A DNA stretch of 64,000 nucleotides from Qipengyuania sediminis (GCF_004358425.1 NZ_CP037948.1:1798001-1862000); one strand, 5' to 3'; positions 41,224 through 49,807 are shown, numbered from the stretch's first letter. The notes: generated by a model not told the origin, from the letters alone. Translations and numbers: made by a program.

Positions 41224-42891
41224 TCACGGCGCCGATGTCCCCAAGGTTTCCCCTGGTTCCTCGCGCACGTGCGCCGCTAGGATTGGATTGATCCGAGACG
41301 CGATGAGCAGTCCAGCCAAGATCAGGCTCGGGTTGCGTTGGAGCTTGGCCACACCAGGAATATCCTCGAGCCTGTCGCCATATTCGTGCTCAAGGGCCGA
41401 GATGATCAGGCGTTGCGACTCCTCGTTGTGATTGGCCAGAGCGCCGATCAGCCTTGAACCCGCTTCGCTGAGCTTGTCCAACACCATGAATGGCCGGGTG
41501 CCGCCGGGACCGCGATGGGCCCAGACCGTCTGAAGGTTCTGGACGTCAGCCTCCGACATGAAGCGACCTAGATCGTCCAGCGGTCCGTTCACAGCGTCCG
41601 CTAGGTCGGTGGACATCTCGGATGTTAGGCGGCGTGCCAACTCACGGTCGAGTGTAAGGCTTTGGATCGCCTTCGACGTCCCGAAGTAAAACGCGACTTC
41701 CCACTTGACGCCCGGACCGTTGTTATCGTTCCGGAACTCGAAGCGGACGCCGCTCTTCAACTGTAGGCTCGGTATAGCAAACCGGAAAGTCCGGGTGGCT
41801 GGGTAACGCGCTCCGGCGCGATCTGCCGGTGTCTCCGTGGGCGCCGGTACCGGTCGGACCAACTCCTTAGCCACCTCCGGTAATGGCGGCACAATGTCCG
41901 CCGGGTTTCCTTGGAGCGCATGTCCCATCAGATAGGCGAACGCGGGCGGCACGGCGTTACCAATCATACGCAGCTTCTGGCCGTAGCTAGCACCATAAAA
42001 TTGGAAGGTTATTGGAAAGCCTTGTAGACTGGCACGTTCGCGGAGGGTCAGCCGCCTAAATTCATCCTCATCGGAGCCGGTCGCGATGACAATGCTCTCG
42101 CGTGACACGCGTGTGCATGTCGCTGTGATGGTCCGGACGGTCCTGTCTAAGGGGTCTGGGAACGGCATAGCGTTGTAGACGGTATGCGTCGTCTTGTTCG
42201 CTCGATTGATCCGAACCTCCTCCGAATTGAGGACGTCCTCTTCCACGTGATCGGTCAAATCCTTCCGGGGTAGCGAGATTCCGAAGATCGGATCCACCAC
42301 TGGCTCGGCCTTCAGGGCGCGGATCACGTCCCCCAGCAGGCGAGGCTCGGCCGCGCTGCGGTAGGACTCGAGGAAACCGATATTGAAATTGCCGGCGATG
42401 CACCGACGCCGGCGCTGCGGCAGACCGTAGTCCGCCATGTCAATAATGTGGGTCACACAACCCAAGCTGGCGAATTCCTCTAGCGCGCCACCCTTCTGCA
42501 ATTCCGCCTCGATGATCTTCGCCACGCGAGGCACATTCTCCATTGCCCAAATCCGGGGCTTCAAGTGATCGACTATTGTGAGAAAGCGCTTCACATCCTC
42601 CAGACCGTCCGCGATGTCGCCGCCACCGCCCCGGTTGCTGAAAGAGAATTGAGTGCATGGAGGGCTTCCGACGACGATATCTATGTCACTGGGCAGGTCC
42701 GCGAGCGCGAGCCGGCGGATATCAACGGTCTGCGCTTGGTGCGAATTATTCTTGAAGTTCGTCTCGTTGGCGGGTCCCCATTTTTCATAGGATGCGACAA
42801 CGTCGACACCAGCCAAGCGGAGACCTAGGGACCACCCACCCACGCCAGAATAGAGGTCAATCGCCCTCGGCCTTCGTGGTTTCCGACCCAT
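41224..42891 (-). CDS. C5-cytosine DNA methyltransferase with C-terminal extension
   Basis: 555 residues from ATG 42891 (GGAG 5 bases before it; a further ATG at 42921 lacks this). Motif I RAIDLYSGVGGWSLGLRLAG, motif IV GSPPCTQFSFSN (catalytic Cys), VI RIWAMENVPRVAKI, VIII GLPQRRRRCIAG, a target-recognition region, IX RASLQGFP and X GNAVPPAFAYLMG. The family normally ends near residue 345. The next ~210 residues (YPATRTFRFAIPSLQLKSGV, ELARRLTSEMSTDLADAVNG, GVAKLQRNPSLILAGLLIAS) match no domain I recognise. The target sequence is unknown. The modification arm of the cassette. Confidence 0.92.
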   Translation of the reverse strand: MGRKPRRPRAIDLYSGVGGWSLGLRLAGVDVVASYEKWGPANETNFKNNSHQAQTVDIRRLALADLPSDIDIVVGSPPCTQFSFSNRGGGGDIADGLEDVKRFLTIVDHLKPRIWAMENVPRVAKIIEAELQKGGALEEFASLGCVTHIIDMADYGLPQRRRRCIAGNFNIGFLESYRSAAEPRLLGDVIRALKAEPVVDPIFGISLPRKDLTDHVEEDVLNSEEVRINRANKTTHTVYNAMPFPDPLDRTVRTITATCTRVSRESIVIATGSDEDEFRRLTLRERASLQGFPITFQFYGASYGQKLRMIGNAVPPAFAYLMGHALQGNPADIVPPLPEVAKELVRPVPAPTETPADRAGARYPATRTFRFAIPSLQLKSGVRFEFRNDNNGPGVKWEVAFYFGTSKAIQSLTLDRELARRLTSEMSTDLADAVNGPLDDLGRFMSEADVQNLQTVWAHRGPGGTRPFMVLDKLSEAGSRLIGALANHNEESQRLIISALEHEYGDRLEDIPGVAKLQRNPSLILAGLLIASRINPILAAHVREEPGETLGTSAP

Positions 42892-43063
42892 ACCTACTCC
42901 CGAACGAATACGCGCGGGCACCCTTCAATAGATCCTTCCCGCCAATTGCAAGATCTTTTCACGATCGCCTTTGGCTGATCGACGCACGCGGCGCGCGCCC
43001 TACCGGACATTTCGACCATGCGCGCATTCCGGTTTGGGCCGACACACCGGTCCTACCCTAAGC

Positions 43064-43156
43064 AACTAGGAACTCCGGCACACCCTACGCGACGGGTCGC
43101 TGGTACAAAGCGTTGAGTTTGCTTGAGAAAATTCCGATTTTGCGAGTGGCAGCTTC
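43064..43156 (-). repeat. Right copy: 27-bp inner arm plus 80-bp outer arm around the core
   Basis: On the minus strand the core GCGTAGGGTGTGCC is at 43090-43077. Its inner side (GGAG, TTCCTAGTT, to 43064) matches the middle copy at 35153. Its outer side (43091-43156, starting GAAGCTGCCAC on the minus strand) matches the left copy at 25416. The whole gap 42892-43581 holds no gene I can support; a short AT-rich stretch surrounds 43180-43240. Confidence 0.75.
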
Positions 43157-43418
43157 TCAATCGAATTCAAATCGAGCCCCGATTTCAAATCATTTCTGAC
43201 TAAGTGATTGATATTGTTTCGCCTTTTCACCGCAGCTCCCGAGTCAAATCTGATTGGCGTCGCCGAATCACCGGGCTGACCGTACCTGCCTGGAGGCCGG
43301 GATCACCCTGCGGGAATCGAACCACTTTTCCGATTTGGTGCCGGGGCAAGGGCATGGGGCAACTCGTAAACCACATCGCGTTTCGGTTATAATTTCAATG
43401 CACTAAGAGGCCACTGGT

Positions 43419-43436
43419 AGTCCTCTTCTGGCACCA
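43419..43436 (+). repeat. attR: displaced tRNA-Leu 3' end
   Basis: AGTCCTCTTCTGGCACCA, matching the last 19 bases of tRNA-Leu (23849-23867) except for one missing G. It is not part of a functional tRNA here: no anticodon arm precedes it. Marks the right end of the island; core genome glycosyltransferases resume 146 bp later. Confidence 0.85.
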
Positions 43437-43581
43437 GCATTTTGTGTCTCAATCCATCCCCAGGGAAGGATTGGCCGAGATGCTCTCAAGCGATAGCGCG
43501 GGAGGGCAATCGCCCGCTGCTCGCTATGGTTTGCAACATCGCTGTATTGCGCCGGTCGCGGCCGCTCGTCACAGCCGCCCC

Positions 43582-44694
43582 ATGCGTGTCGCCGTCGTCG
43601 CTCATATCCGCCATCCGATCGCGCCGCCTTTCATGGGGGGGATGGAAGCGCATGCCTTCGAGCTGTGCCGGGCGCTGGCCGAAGCGCGGCATGAACCGGT
43701 GCTCTTTGCCGCTGCGGGCAGCACGGTGCCGGGGATCGCGGTCGAAGCGATAACCGACGCGCCCTACGAAGCGGTGCTGCCCTGGGCGCAATGGCGGGCG
43801 ACGCCGGAGCTGGCGGCGATCCAGCGTAGCAGCTTTGCGCGGGCCTGGGACATGATCCGCGATGACAGCTTCGATATCGTCCATAACAACACCCTTTTCG
43901 CACCGCTGATCGACTGGGCGAGGCGCGACGGCGTTGCCATGCTGACCTCGCTGCACGTCCCGCCCTTCGGCGAGCTGCGCGAAGCGGTGGCAGGTGCGGT
44001 CGCGACGCCCTGGCTGCACTTTACCGTGCCCTCACACAGCCAGCTCGGTTTCTGGGATGGCGAAACGCATCCCGGGCTATCGGTCGTTCACAACGCCGTG
44101 GACGCCGCGATGTGGCGGCCATCTGATCTCCCCGTGGCGGACCGGGGGCTTGTCTGGTCTGGTCGGATCACGCCAACCAAGGGCACCGCCTTGGCGCTAC
44201 GGGCAGCGCACGGCGCGCGGGTGCCACTAGCTCTCGCGGGATCGATCGACGACGAGACCTATTTTGCGCACGAGGTAGAGCCGCTGCTCGATGATCGGCG
44301 GCGCTATCTGGGCCATCTCGAGGGTGAAGAACTCGCGCGCTTCATCGCCGGCGGGCGGGCGCTGGTAATGACGCCGACCTGGCCCGAACCTTTCGGCCTC
44401 GTCGCCGCTGAAGCGCTGTCGTGCGACATCCCGGTTATCGCCTTCGACGAAGGAGCAATGCGTGAAATCATTGGCGATGCAGGCACCATCGTGCCCGCTG
44501 GTGACGTGGCGGCGCTCGGTGCAGCGATGGCCGACCCGCCCCGTCTCCCCCCCGGCTCGGCGCGGCAGCGGGCGGAGCGGCTGTTCGGGGCGCCCACGAT
44601 GATCGCCGGCTACGAAGCGCTGTACCGCCGCGCCATTGCCGCGAGAACGCCGGCACGGATCCCGACTAGCTCAAGCAACCGCTTGCGAAAGTGA
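43582..44694 (+). CDS. Glycosyltransferase family 4 protein
   Basis: 370 residues from ATG 43582 (MRVAVVAHIRHPIAPPFMGG). GT-B fold: N-terminal GGMEAHAFELCRALAEARHE, then FDIVHNNTLFAPLIDW, VVHNAVDAAMWRP, GLVWSGRITPTKGTALALRA, ELARFIAGGRALVMTPTWPE, and FGLVAAEALSCDIPVIAFDE with the E-x7-E motif. Acceptor and donor are unknown. It converges with a GT2 gene (24-bp overlap). First gene right of the island. Confidence 0.9.
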   Translation: MRVAVVAHIRHPIAPPFMGGMEAHAFELCRALAEARHEPVLFAAAGSTVPGIAVEAITDAPYEAVLPWAQWRATPELAAIQRSSFARAWDMIRDDSFDIVHNNTLFAPLIDWARRDGVAMLTSLHVPPFGELREAVAGAVATPWLHFTVPSHSQLGFWDGETHPGLSVVHNAVDAAMWRPSDLPVADRGLVWSGRITPTKGTALALRAAHGARVPLALAGSIDDETYFAHEVEPLLDDRRRYLGHLEGEELARFIAGGRALVMTPTWPEPFGLVAAEALSCDIPVIAFDEGAMREIIGDAGTIVPAGDVAALGAAMADPPRLPPGSARQRAERLFGAPTMIAGYEALYRRAIAARTPARIPTSSSNRLRK

Positions 44695-45585
44695 TCGCTC
44701 CGCCTCGAGCCGCTTCAGCACCGTGGCGCTGCTGGCGAACGGCTGATGCTGCTGTTGGCGGGTTAGCGCAAGATCGCTCTCGCGCACCTCGCGCACCCGT
44801 TCCCAGCCGTTCTCTCCATGCGCGATCAATCCCATCAGCGAAAACGCGCGCAGCCAGTGCTCCATCGTCGGCTTGCCCCACTTTCGTGCGAACAGCTTGG
44901 CATTGGCGAGCACGCTGTCGATGTGATGGACCGGCGGCATGTGGTGCGGGTGATATTGATGATAGGCCTTGGCTCCGCGCACCCACCACAGCGGGACGCC
45001 TGCTTCAGCCGAGGTGCGGCCAAAGTCGGTGTCCTCTCCGCCGTAGCCCACATAGCGTTCATCGAAACCGCCCAGCGCCTGGAACAATTCGGCCGAAATC
45101 GCGAAGTTTAGCGACCAAAAGCAGCGGTAGTCCTCGCACGGGCCGAGGAAATCGGCGGGTGGTCCAGCCCGCTCGGAATGCTTGACCGCGAGCTGGTCCA
45201 GAACGGCGTAGTCGAGCGAGGCGAGTGGGGCAGCTTTGGGGAGATAGCCGACCTCGCCCATGAAAATGCCGTCGGTCAGGGCGGCGGCCTTGCGATAATC
45301 GCTGACGAGATTGGGATGCGGGATGCAATCGACGTCCAGAAAGATGAGCAGGTCGCCGCTTGCCGCGGCGGCTGCGGCGTTGCGCGCCGCGGCCAGCGCC
45401 AGACCCTCCTCCCCTGCCATGATCTGACGCACCGGGAAGGGTGCAGGAGGCAGCTCGTAGCGATCGTCCTGAAGCACGCAGATGATGAGCTCGGCAGGCT
45501 TATGTTCACTCGCTGCAAGGCCGCGGACGAGATTGGCCAGATGGCCGGCGCGGCCATGGGCGAGCGTGAGGACGGAAGGCGTCAT
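44671..45585 (-). CDS. Glycosyltransferase family 2 protein
   Basis: 304 residues from ATG 45585 (MTPSVLTLAHGRAGHLANLV). GT-A fold: ELIICVLQDDRYELPPAPF, ASGDLLIFLDVDCIPHPNLV with the metal-binding DxD (DVD), then WSLNFAISAELFQALGGFDE and RYVGYGGEDTDFGRTSAEAG (galactosyltransferase-type catalytic acidic motif), AKAYHQYHPHH. Its stop overlaps the GT4 stop; its start overlaps the next gene (45582) by four bases. Part of a sugar-transfer cluster with two further genes. Confidence 0.9.
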   Translation of the reverse strand: MTPSVLTLAHGRAGHLANLVRGLAASEHKPAELIICVLQDDRYELPPAPFPVRQIMAGEEGLALAAARNAAAAAASGDLLIFLDVDCIPHPNLVSDYRKAAALTDGIFMGEVGYLPKAAPLASLDYAVLDQLAVKHSERAGPPADFLGPCEDYRCFWSLNFAISAELFQALGGFDERYVGYGGEDTDFGRTSAEAGVPLWWVRGAKAYHQYHPHHMPPVHHIDSVLANAKLFARKWGKPTMEHWLRAFSLMGLIAHGENGWERVREVRESDLALTRQQQHQPFASSATVLKRLEAERSLSQAVA

Positions 45586-46748
45586 GGTGCTGCGGGCTCC
45601 TGAACGGTCTGAGCGGTCTGCGGTGCCGCCGGCTGCCACAAGCGCGTGGCGAGCCGGTCGAGCCATGCGGCGGCCGCCGCGGCGGGTTCTTTGACAAGGA
45701 GCGCGGGCCCGGCAGCGGGATTACAGCCGCGCGCCTCGCGCCAAAGCGTGTCCCACTCGCCTGCATGCGAAGGCCAGACCGGCCGTGTCGCGCAGACCCC
45801 GGCCTGGGCGAGCGCTTCGGCCTTGCGGTGCTGTTCGGCGAAATAGCGCCACTCGGGCACCACTACCCATGGGCTGCCGGTGGCGAGGCAATGGTGCACC
45901 GTGGTATTGCCGCAGCTCGTCACCAGCCGATCCGCGGCGGCGATCCAGCTAGCGGCGTGATCGACCCAGCCGAGCAGCTGCAGGTTGCCCGGCGGGGTTT
46001 CGTGCCATTCCGACTGGGTCTCGCCGATCACCACCCAGCTGGTCGCGGGCTCGCTGCGTGCACCCAGAGTCAGCGGCGCGGTGGGTGTGCCGGTGCCCCC
46101 CCCGCCGGCCACCACGACGACGAGATCGGCGTTATCGGCAATACCGAGCGACCGGCGCGCCTCGGCTTTGGGGGGCAGCGCTGTGCTGATCCCGATACCG
46201 GGCGCATAATGGGTTTTTTCCCGATAGGCTTCGGGACGATCGGGCTGTTCGAGCTTGGGATGATAGGGAGCGAGCAAGCCCACGGCGCCATCGTAGCTCG
46301 CACCGTGGCCCGGATCGCTGCGATCGCCATGCTGCAGCACCGCGACATGCGGGACCGAGGCGATGCGGCACAATTGCCCGATCTCTGCCGAAACGTCGGT
46401 CACGAAAAGCGCGGGAGCGGCCTCGCGCATCCAGCCGGTCAGCTTGGCGACCGCTTCCGTGATCGTCGCCCAGCCGAGCGGCGCGCAATGCAGCGTTTCA
46501 GGAGTACCAACCCCGGCGAGATTCGGCGGCACCTCGGGCGGGGGTTCGAACAGCGAGGGGATGACGATAAGCTCCACCCCCGGGCGGAGCGCGGGAAAGA
46601 TGTCGCCACGCGCGCAGAACAGCGTGACCTTTCGCAGCGGCGAAAGCTCGTTGGCGAGATCGGCGGCGCGCTCGGCATGACCACGACCTTGGTGATGGAC
46701 GAAGATGCCGATGGGCCGTGGGTGAGCGGTGCGATCAGGCGGCGACAC
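45582..46748 (-). CDS. MurG-like glycosyltransferase
   Basis: 388 residues from GTG 46748 (VSPPDRTAHPRPIGIFVHHQ), overlapping the preceding gene end by 14 bp. GT28/GT-B features: GIFVHHQGRGHAERAADLAN (Gly-rich start), CARGDIFPALRPGVELIVIP, VVVVAGGGGTGTPT (donor loop), WIAAADRLVTSCGNTTVHHC, ATGSPWVVVPEWRYFAEQHR and KAEALAQAG. Donor and acceptor are unknown. Part of the cluster with GT2 and the sucrose-phosphate synthase-like gene. Confidence 0.85.
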   Translation of the reverse strand: MSPPDRTAHPRPIGIFVHHQGRGHAERAADLANELSPLRKVTLFCARGDIFPALRPGVELIVIPSLFEPPPEVPPNLAGVGTPETLHCAPLGWATITEAVAKLTGWMREAAPALFVTDVSAEIGQLCRIASVPHVAVLQHGDRSDPGHGASYDGAVGLLAPYHPKLEQPDRPEAYREKTHYAPGIGISTALPPKAEARRSLGIADNADLVVVVAGGGGTGTPTAPLTLGARSEPATSWVVIGETQSEWHETPPGNLQLLGWVDHAASWIAAADRLVTSCGNTTVHHCLATGSPWVVVPEWRYFAEQHRKAEALAQAGVCATRPVWPSHAGEWDTLWREARGCNPAAGPALLVKEPAAAAAAWLDRLATRLWQPAAPQTAQTVQEPAAP

Positions 46749-48834
46749 GGGGCTTCCCCTGCCTCGCGACGCGCGCTTGCCAGCGATGCCATAGCAGCCC
46801 TTCGAGCACCCCAGCCGCATTGCCCCGCCGCGCGGCATAGATGCCCGGCCGGCCGATCAGGTGAGCGAGATCGCGATCGTGGTTCGCCACCACCACCGCC
46901 CCCGGACAATCGGCCAGCATGTCGGCATCGTTGCCGCTGTCGCCGGCTGCCACGATCTGCTGGGGGCGCAAGCCGAGCATACGCGCGACATGCGCCATCG
47001 CCGCGCCCTTGCCGCCATTCGCCGGGACGATGTCGAGAAAGCGCGCGTGGCTCGCGATGATGCGGACGCTGAGCCCTGCTTCGGCGAGCACTCGCCGCGC
47101 GTGCTCCGCCGCTGCGGCGTCGGCGGTCAAATAGCTTCGCTTGAACGTCCGCTGCTCAATATCGCTCTGCGGTTCGAGCCCAGGGATCCCATCAAGCGCT
47201 TGCGCCACCGCCACGCCGTCCCAGCCTTCGGCCAAGCGGCGTGAATAGGCTTCGTCGCGCAGGTAATCAGCTTCGTAGCGCCAATAAATTTCGGTCCCGA
47301 CCGAGCTCACGATTACGGCCGGCTGCGGCAAGCTCCATTCCGCGAGCAGCCGCTGCGCATCCACGAAAGCGCGTCCGGTGGCGACGCCGAACAGCACTTG
47401 CCCTTGGTCACGTCCGAGATAGCGCGAAAGCCGCGCCGCGCCCTCGCGGCAGCCGGTGAGCGTGTTATCGATATCGCTAAGCAGCAGCCGGGTAGGCCGG
47501 CAGCGTGGCTGCGCGGTGGGGCGGGGCGTCACAAGGCCTTGAACCAGCGAGACGAAGCCGGCGGCATAGCTCTCCCAGCTCATCTCCGCGACATTGACGC
47601 GCGCATTCTCGGAGCAGCGGTTCCAGAACGCGCTGTCGTCGACAAGCCGCGTGATCGCCCCGGCAATGCCGGCTGGGTCGCGCGGATCGACCAGCAGGCC
47701 GTGTTCGAGCTCGGCGACGATGTCGCGTGGCCCCCCTTCGCGCGTCGCCACCACAGGCAGGCCATGAGCCGCCGCCTCGATCAGCGTCAGGCCATAGGGT
47801 TCCACGAACGCCGGGTTGACAAACACTCCGCCGCTTCTGCGCGCAATATCGTACAGCCCGGCCAGTTCCCCTTGCGTGTGGTGCGCGGGCCAAGCACAGA
47901 CCCCGTGCAGCCCATACCGGTCGATCGCATCGACAAGGTCCAACAGCACCTCGCGCTGCTCGGCTTCGCCGCTCTTCAATCCGTCGCGCAGGCCCGCCAG
48001 GATAACGAGATTGGCGCGCTCACGCAGGGCGGGGTTCTCGGCGAAAGCCTCCACTAGCGTGACGAGGTTTTTCTTCCGCACCGCGCGCGCAACTGCGAGC
48101 ACGATAGGGCGATCGGGGTCGCGCAGGAATGGCGCGATCAGCGCGCGAGCCGCGGTCTGTTCGGCCGGGGTCGCCGCGGTCGTCTCGATCCCCGGGCGCA
48201 GCCGGCGGATCTTCCCCAAACGGCCCGAAGGATAGGCAAGCAGCTGGCGTTCGCATTCGTCGCGAGAGGATGCGACGACCAGGTCGCAGGCGGCGATCGC
48301 TCGATCTTCCTCGGCAATACGCCCTTCGAGGCCTTGGCACCGCACCCCGCTGGCGGCGCGCTTGTCGATGCCGAGTGAATGGGCGGTGTAGATGAAGGGG
48401 ATGCCGAGCCGGCGCTTCACTTCGCGAGCGACATCAGCGGCATCGGCGAAATGCGCGTGGATCACGTCGGGAAGGCGTGGCTGGCATTCGAGATGCGCGA
48501 TGAGCGCTTCGGTAAAGGCCGCGCGGTCGCGGGCGAGTTCCTCTTTCGCAAGATAAGCGCGATTGCCGCTGTCGATGCGGATGATCCGGCTTTTGGGCGA
48601 AAGCTCCTCGACGGGCTCTACGTGTGCACGGCCAAGGGCCGGGTCGTCGAAAAGGCGGGTCGCGATATCCGCGCGGCCCACACGCGGATCGCGCGCCAAG
48701 GCTCCCATGGCGCCAAGCACATAGCCGATATGTCCGCCGGTATCTTCGGTGATCCCATAGGCGACGGGCGGTCCTTTCAAGCATCCGCCGAGCGCGATCG
48801 CCAGGATATGGATCGGTTCGCGCCTGCCCCCCAT
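46735..48834 (-). CDS. Sucrose-phosphate synthase-like GT4 fused to an HAD phosphatase
   Basis: 699 residues from ATG 48834 (ATG 48891 is also in frame). GT4 part: LGGCLKGPPVAYGITEDTGG, HIGYVLGAMGALARD, IHAHFADAADVA, PFIYTAHSLGIDKRA, LAVARAVRKKNLVTLVEAFA, FVNPAFVEPYGLTLIEAAAH. From ~residue 450 an HAD-IIB domain: RLLLSDIDNTLTGCREGAAR (DxD nucleophile), FGVATGRAFVDAQ, VSSVGTEIYW, KGAAMAHVARML and VAAGDSGNDADML. This is the fused synthase/phosphatase layout of sucrose biosynthesis, inferred to make sucrose as a compatible solute. The actual sugar needs testing. Confidence 0.82.
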   Translation of the reverse strand: MGGRREPIHILAIALGGCLKGPPVAYGITEDTGGHIGYVLGAMGALARDPRVGRADIATRLFDDPALGRAHVEPVEELSPKSRIIRIDSGNRAYLAKEELARDRAAFTEALIAHLECQPRLPDVIHAHFADAADVAREVKRRLGIPFIYTAHSLGIDKRAASGVRCQGLEGRIAEEDRAIAACDLVVASSRDECERQLLAYPSGRLGKIRRLRPGIETTAATPAEQTAARALIAPFLRDPDRPIVLAVARAVRKKNLVTLVEAFAENPALRERANLVILAGLRDGLKSGEAEQREVLLDLVDAIDRYGLHGVCAWPAHHTQGELAGLYDIARRSGGVFVNPAFVEPYGLTLIEAAAHGLPVVATREGGPRDIVAELEHGLLVDPRDPAGIAGAITRLVDDSAFWNRCSENARVNVAEMSWESYAAGFVSLVQGLVTPRPTAQPRCRPTRLLLSDIDNTLTGCREGAARLSRYLGRDQGQVLFGVATGRAFVDAQRLLAEWSLPQPAVIVSSVGTEIYWRYEADYLRDEAYSRRLAEGWDGVAVAQALDGIPGLEPQSDIEQRTFKRSYLTADAAAAEHARRVLAEAGLSVRIIASHARFLDIVPANGGKGAAMAHVARMLGLRPQQIVAAGDSGNDADMLADCPGAVVVANHDRDLAHLIGRPGIYAARRGNAAGVLEGLLWHRWQARVARQGKPRVAA

Positions 48835-49057
48835 GGTATCCGCATACGGCCTACGCGCCTGTGCGTTCCGGAGGGCGGGGGTGTCGTGCATCGTCTGGAC
48901 CTGTTGCTGCAGGCGGCAAGCGATGATGAGTGCCCCCTCCCTCGAGCAATGGTCGACGCGCGGCCGAGGACCGCGCGCACTTACTTGAAGCGCATTCTTT
49001 GCGCGTTCGCGTTACCTGGATGAATGAATCGACAGGAAATTAGTGATCTATATCACT

Positions 49058-49807
49058 TCACGCCGCTTGCGAGCGCACCGGCGGCAGCCAGTCCGTCGCC
49101 ACATGGCGATGACGGTCCTTGAATTCGACCATCCGCGCCAGGCCTTCGACATCGGTGATGCGAATGAGGCGCCCGTGCCGCTCCAGCAGTCCTGTAGCCT
49201 CGAGCGCCTTCAACGTACGATTGACGTGCGCCTTCGTCAGCCCGACCGCGTCGCCCAGTTCCTGCTGAGTCAGCGGGAGTTCGAAGGTCGCTTCCTCGAG
49301 TTCACCGGTGACCATCAGGCGCGAGCGGATGTCGAGCAGCAGCGTCGCTACCCGGCTCATGCCGTTCGTCCGCCCCACCGACGTGAGCCGGTCGGCCATC
49401 GCAACCTCTTCTGATGCGCTCACCGCGTAGAGCAGGGCGCCGATCCGTGGATGCTGTTGAAACAGCCTCCCGAAGGCATCGCGCTCTACCGTGAAGACAG
49501 TGCAATTGCTGACCGCGGTCAGGGTCGCCGCGCTATGGCCCCAGGCGATCGAGAAGGTCGTGGTGATATCGCCGCGGAAATAGAAGCGCAGGATCTGGCG
49601 GACGCCCGCCGCCGGGCTGATCGAGCCGTGGAGCCAGCCGGAGGAGACGATAAAAAGTTCGCCCGATGGCTCACCCTCGCGGATCAGCACGGTGCCGGCG
49701 CGATAGCTGCGCTCGCGCCGTTCGAGCCAGCGCAGGGCGTCGCGTTCGGCATAGGTCAGCGCGAGATGCTGCGACAGGCGGATCTCGAGCGGCGAGCGTG
49801 CGTCCAT
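49058..49807 (-). CDS. Crp/Fnr family transcriptional regulator
   Basis: 249 residues from ATG 49807. Cyclic-nucleotide-binding-type beta roll (YRAGTVLIREGEPSGELFIV, GWLHGSISPAAGVRQILRFY), dimerisation helix, and a winged HTH (FELPLTQQELGDAVGLTKAH, VNRTLKALEATGLLERHGRL). No Cys cluster, so not an Fe-S FNR; no clear cAMP-binding Arg motif. The effector is unknown. Divergent from galE across 135 bp that must hold both promoters. Confidence 0.88.
   Translation of the reverse strand: MDARSPLEIRLSQHLALTYAERDALRWLERRERSYRAGTVLIREGEPSGELFIVSSGWLHGSISPAAGVRQILRFYFRGDITTTFSIAWGHSAATLTAVSNCTVFTVERDAFGRLFQQHPRIGALLYAVSASEEVAMADRLTSVGRTNGMSRVATLLLDIRSRLMVTGELEEATFELPLTQQELGDAVGLTKAHVNRTLKALEATGLLERHGRLIRITDVEGLARMVEFKDRHRHVATDWLPPVRSQAA

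Larger units (their letters stand above)
23868..43436. mobile_element. tRNA-Leu genomic island, about 19.6 kb
   Basis: Delimited by the 3' end of tRNA-Leu (23849-23867, AGTCCTCTTCTGGGCACCA) and a near-identical copy at 43419-43436 (AGTCCTCTTCTGGCACCA, one G shorter). A tRNA-proximal tyrosine integrase points away from the tRNA, the classic P4-type layout. Contents are accessory: two toxin-antitoxin loci, a desaturase operon, two more tyrosine recombinases, lipoproteins and a restriction-modification-like cassette. Genes on both sides are core functions. The integrase frameshift suggests the island can no longer excise by itself. Confidence 0.88.

Noticed and set aside
43296..43345. GGGAATCGAACC-like stretch suggesting a tRNA T-arm on the minus strand
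   Set aside because: The stem does not pair and no anticodon or acceptor arm can be drawn; at most a degraded remnant near attR.
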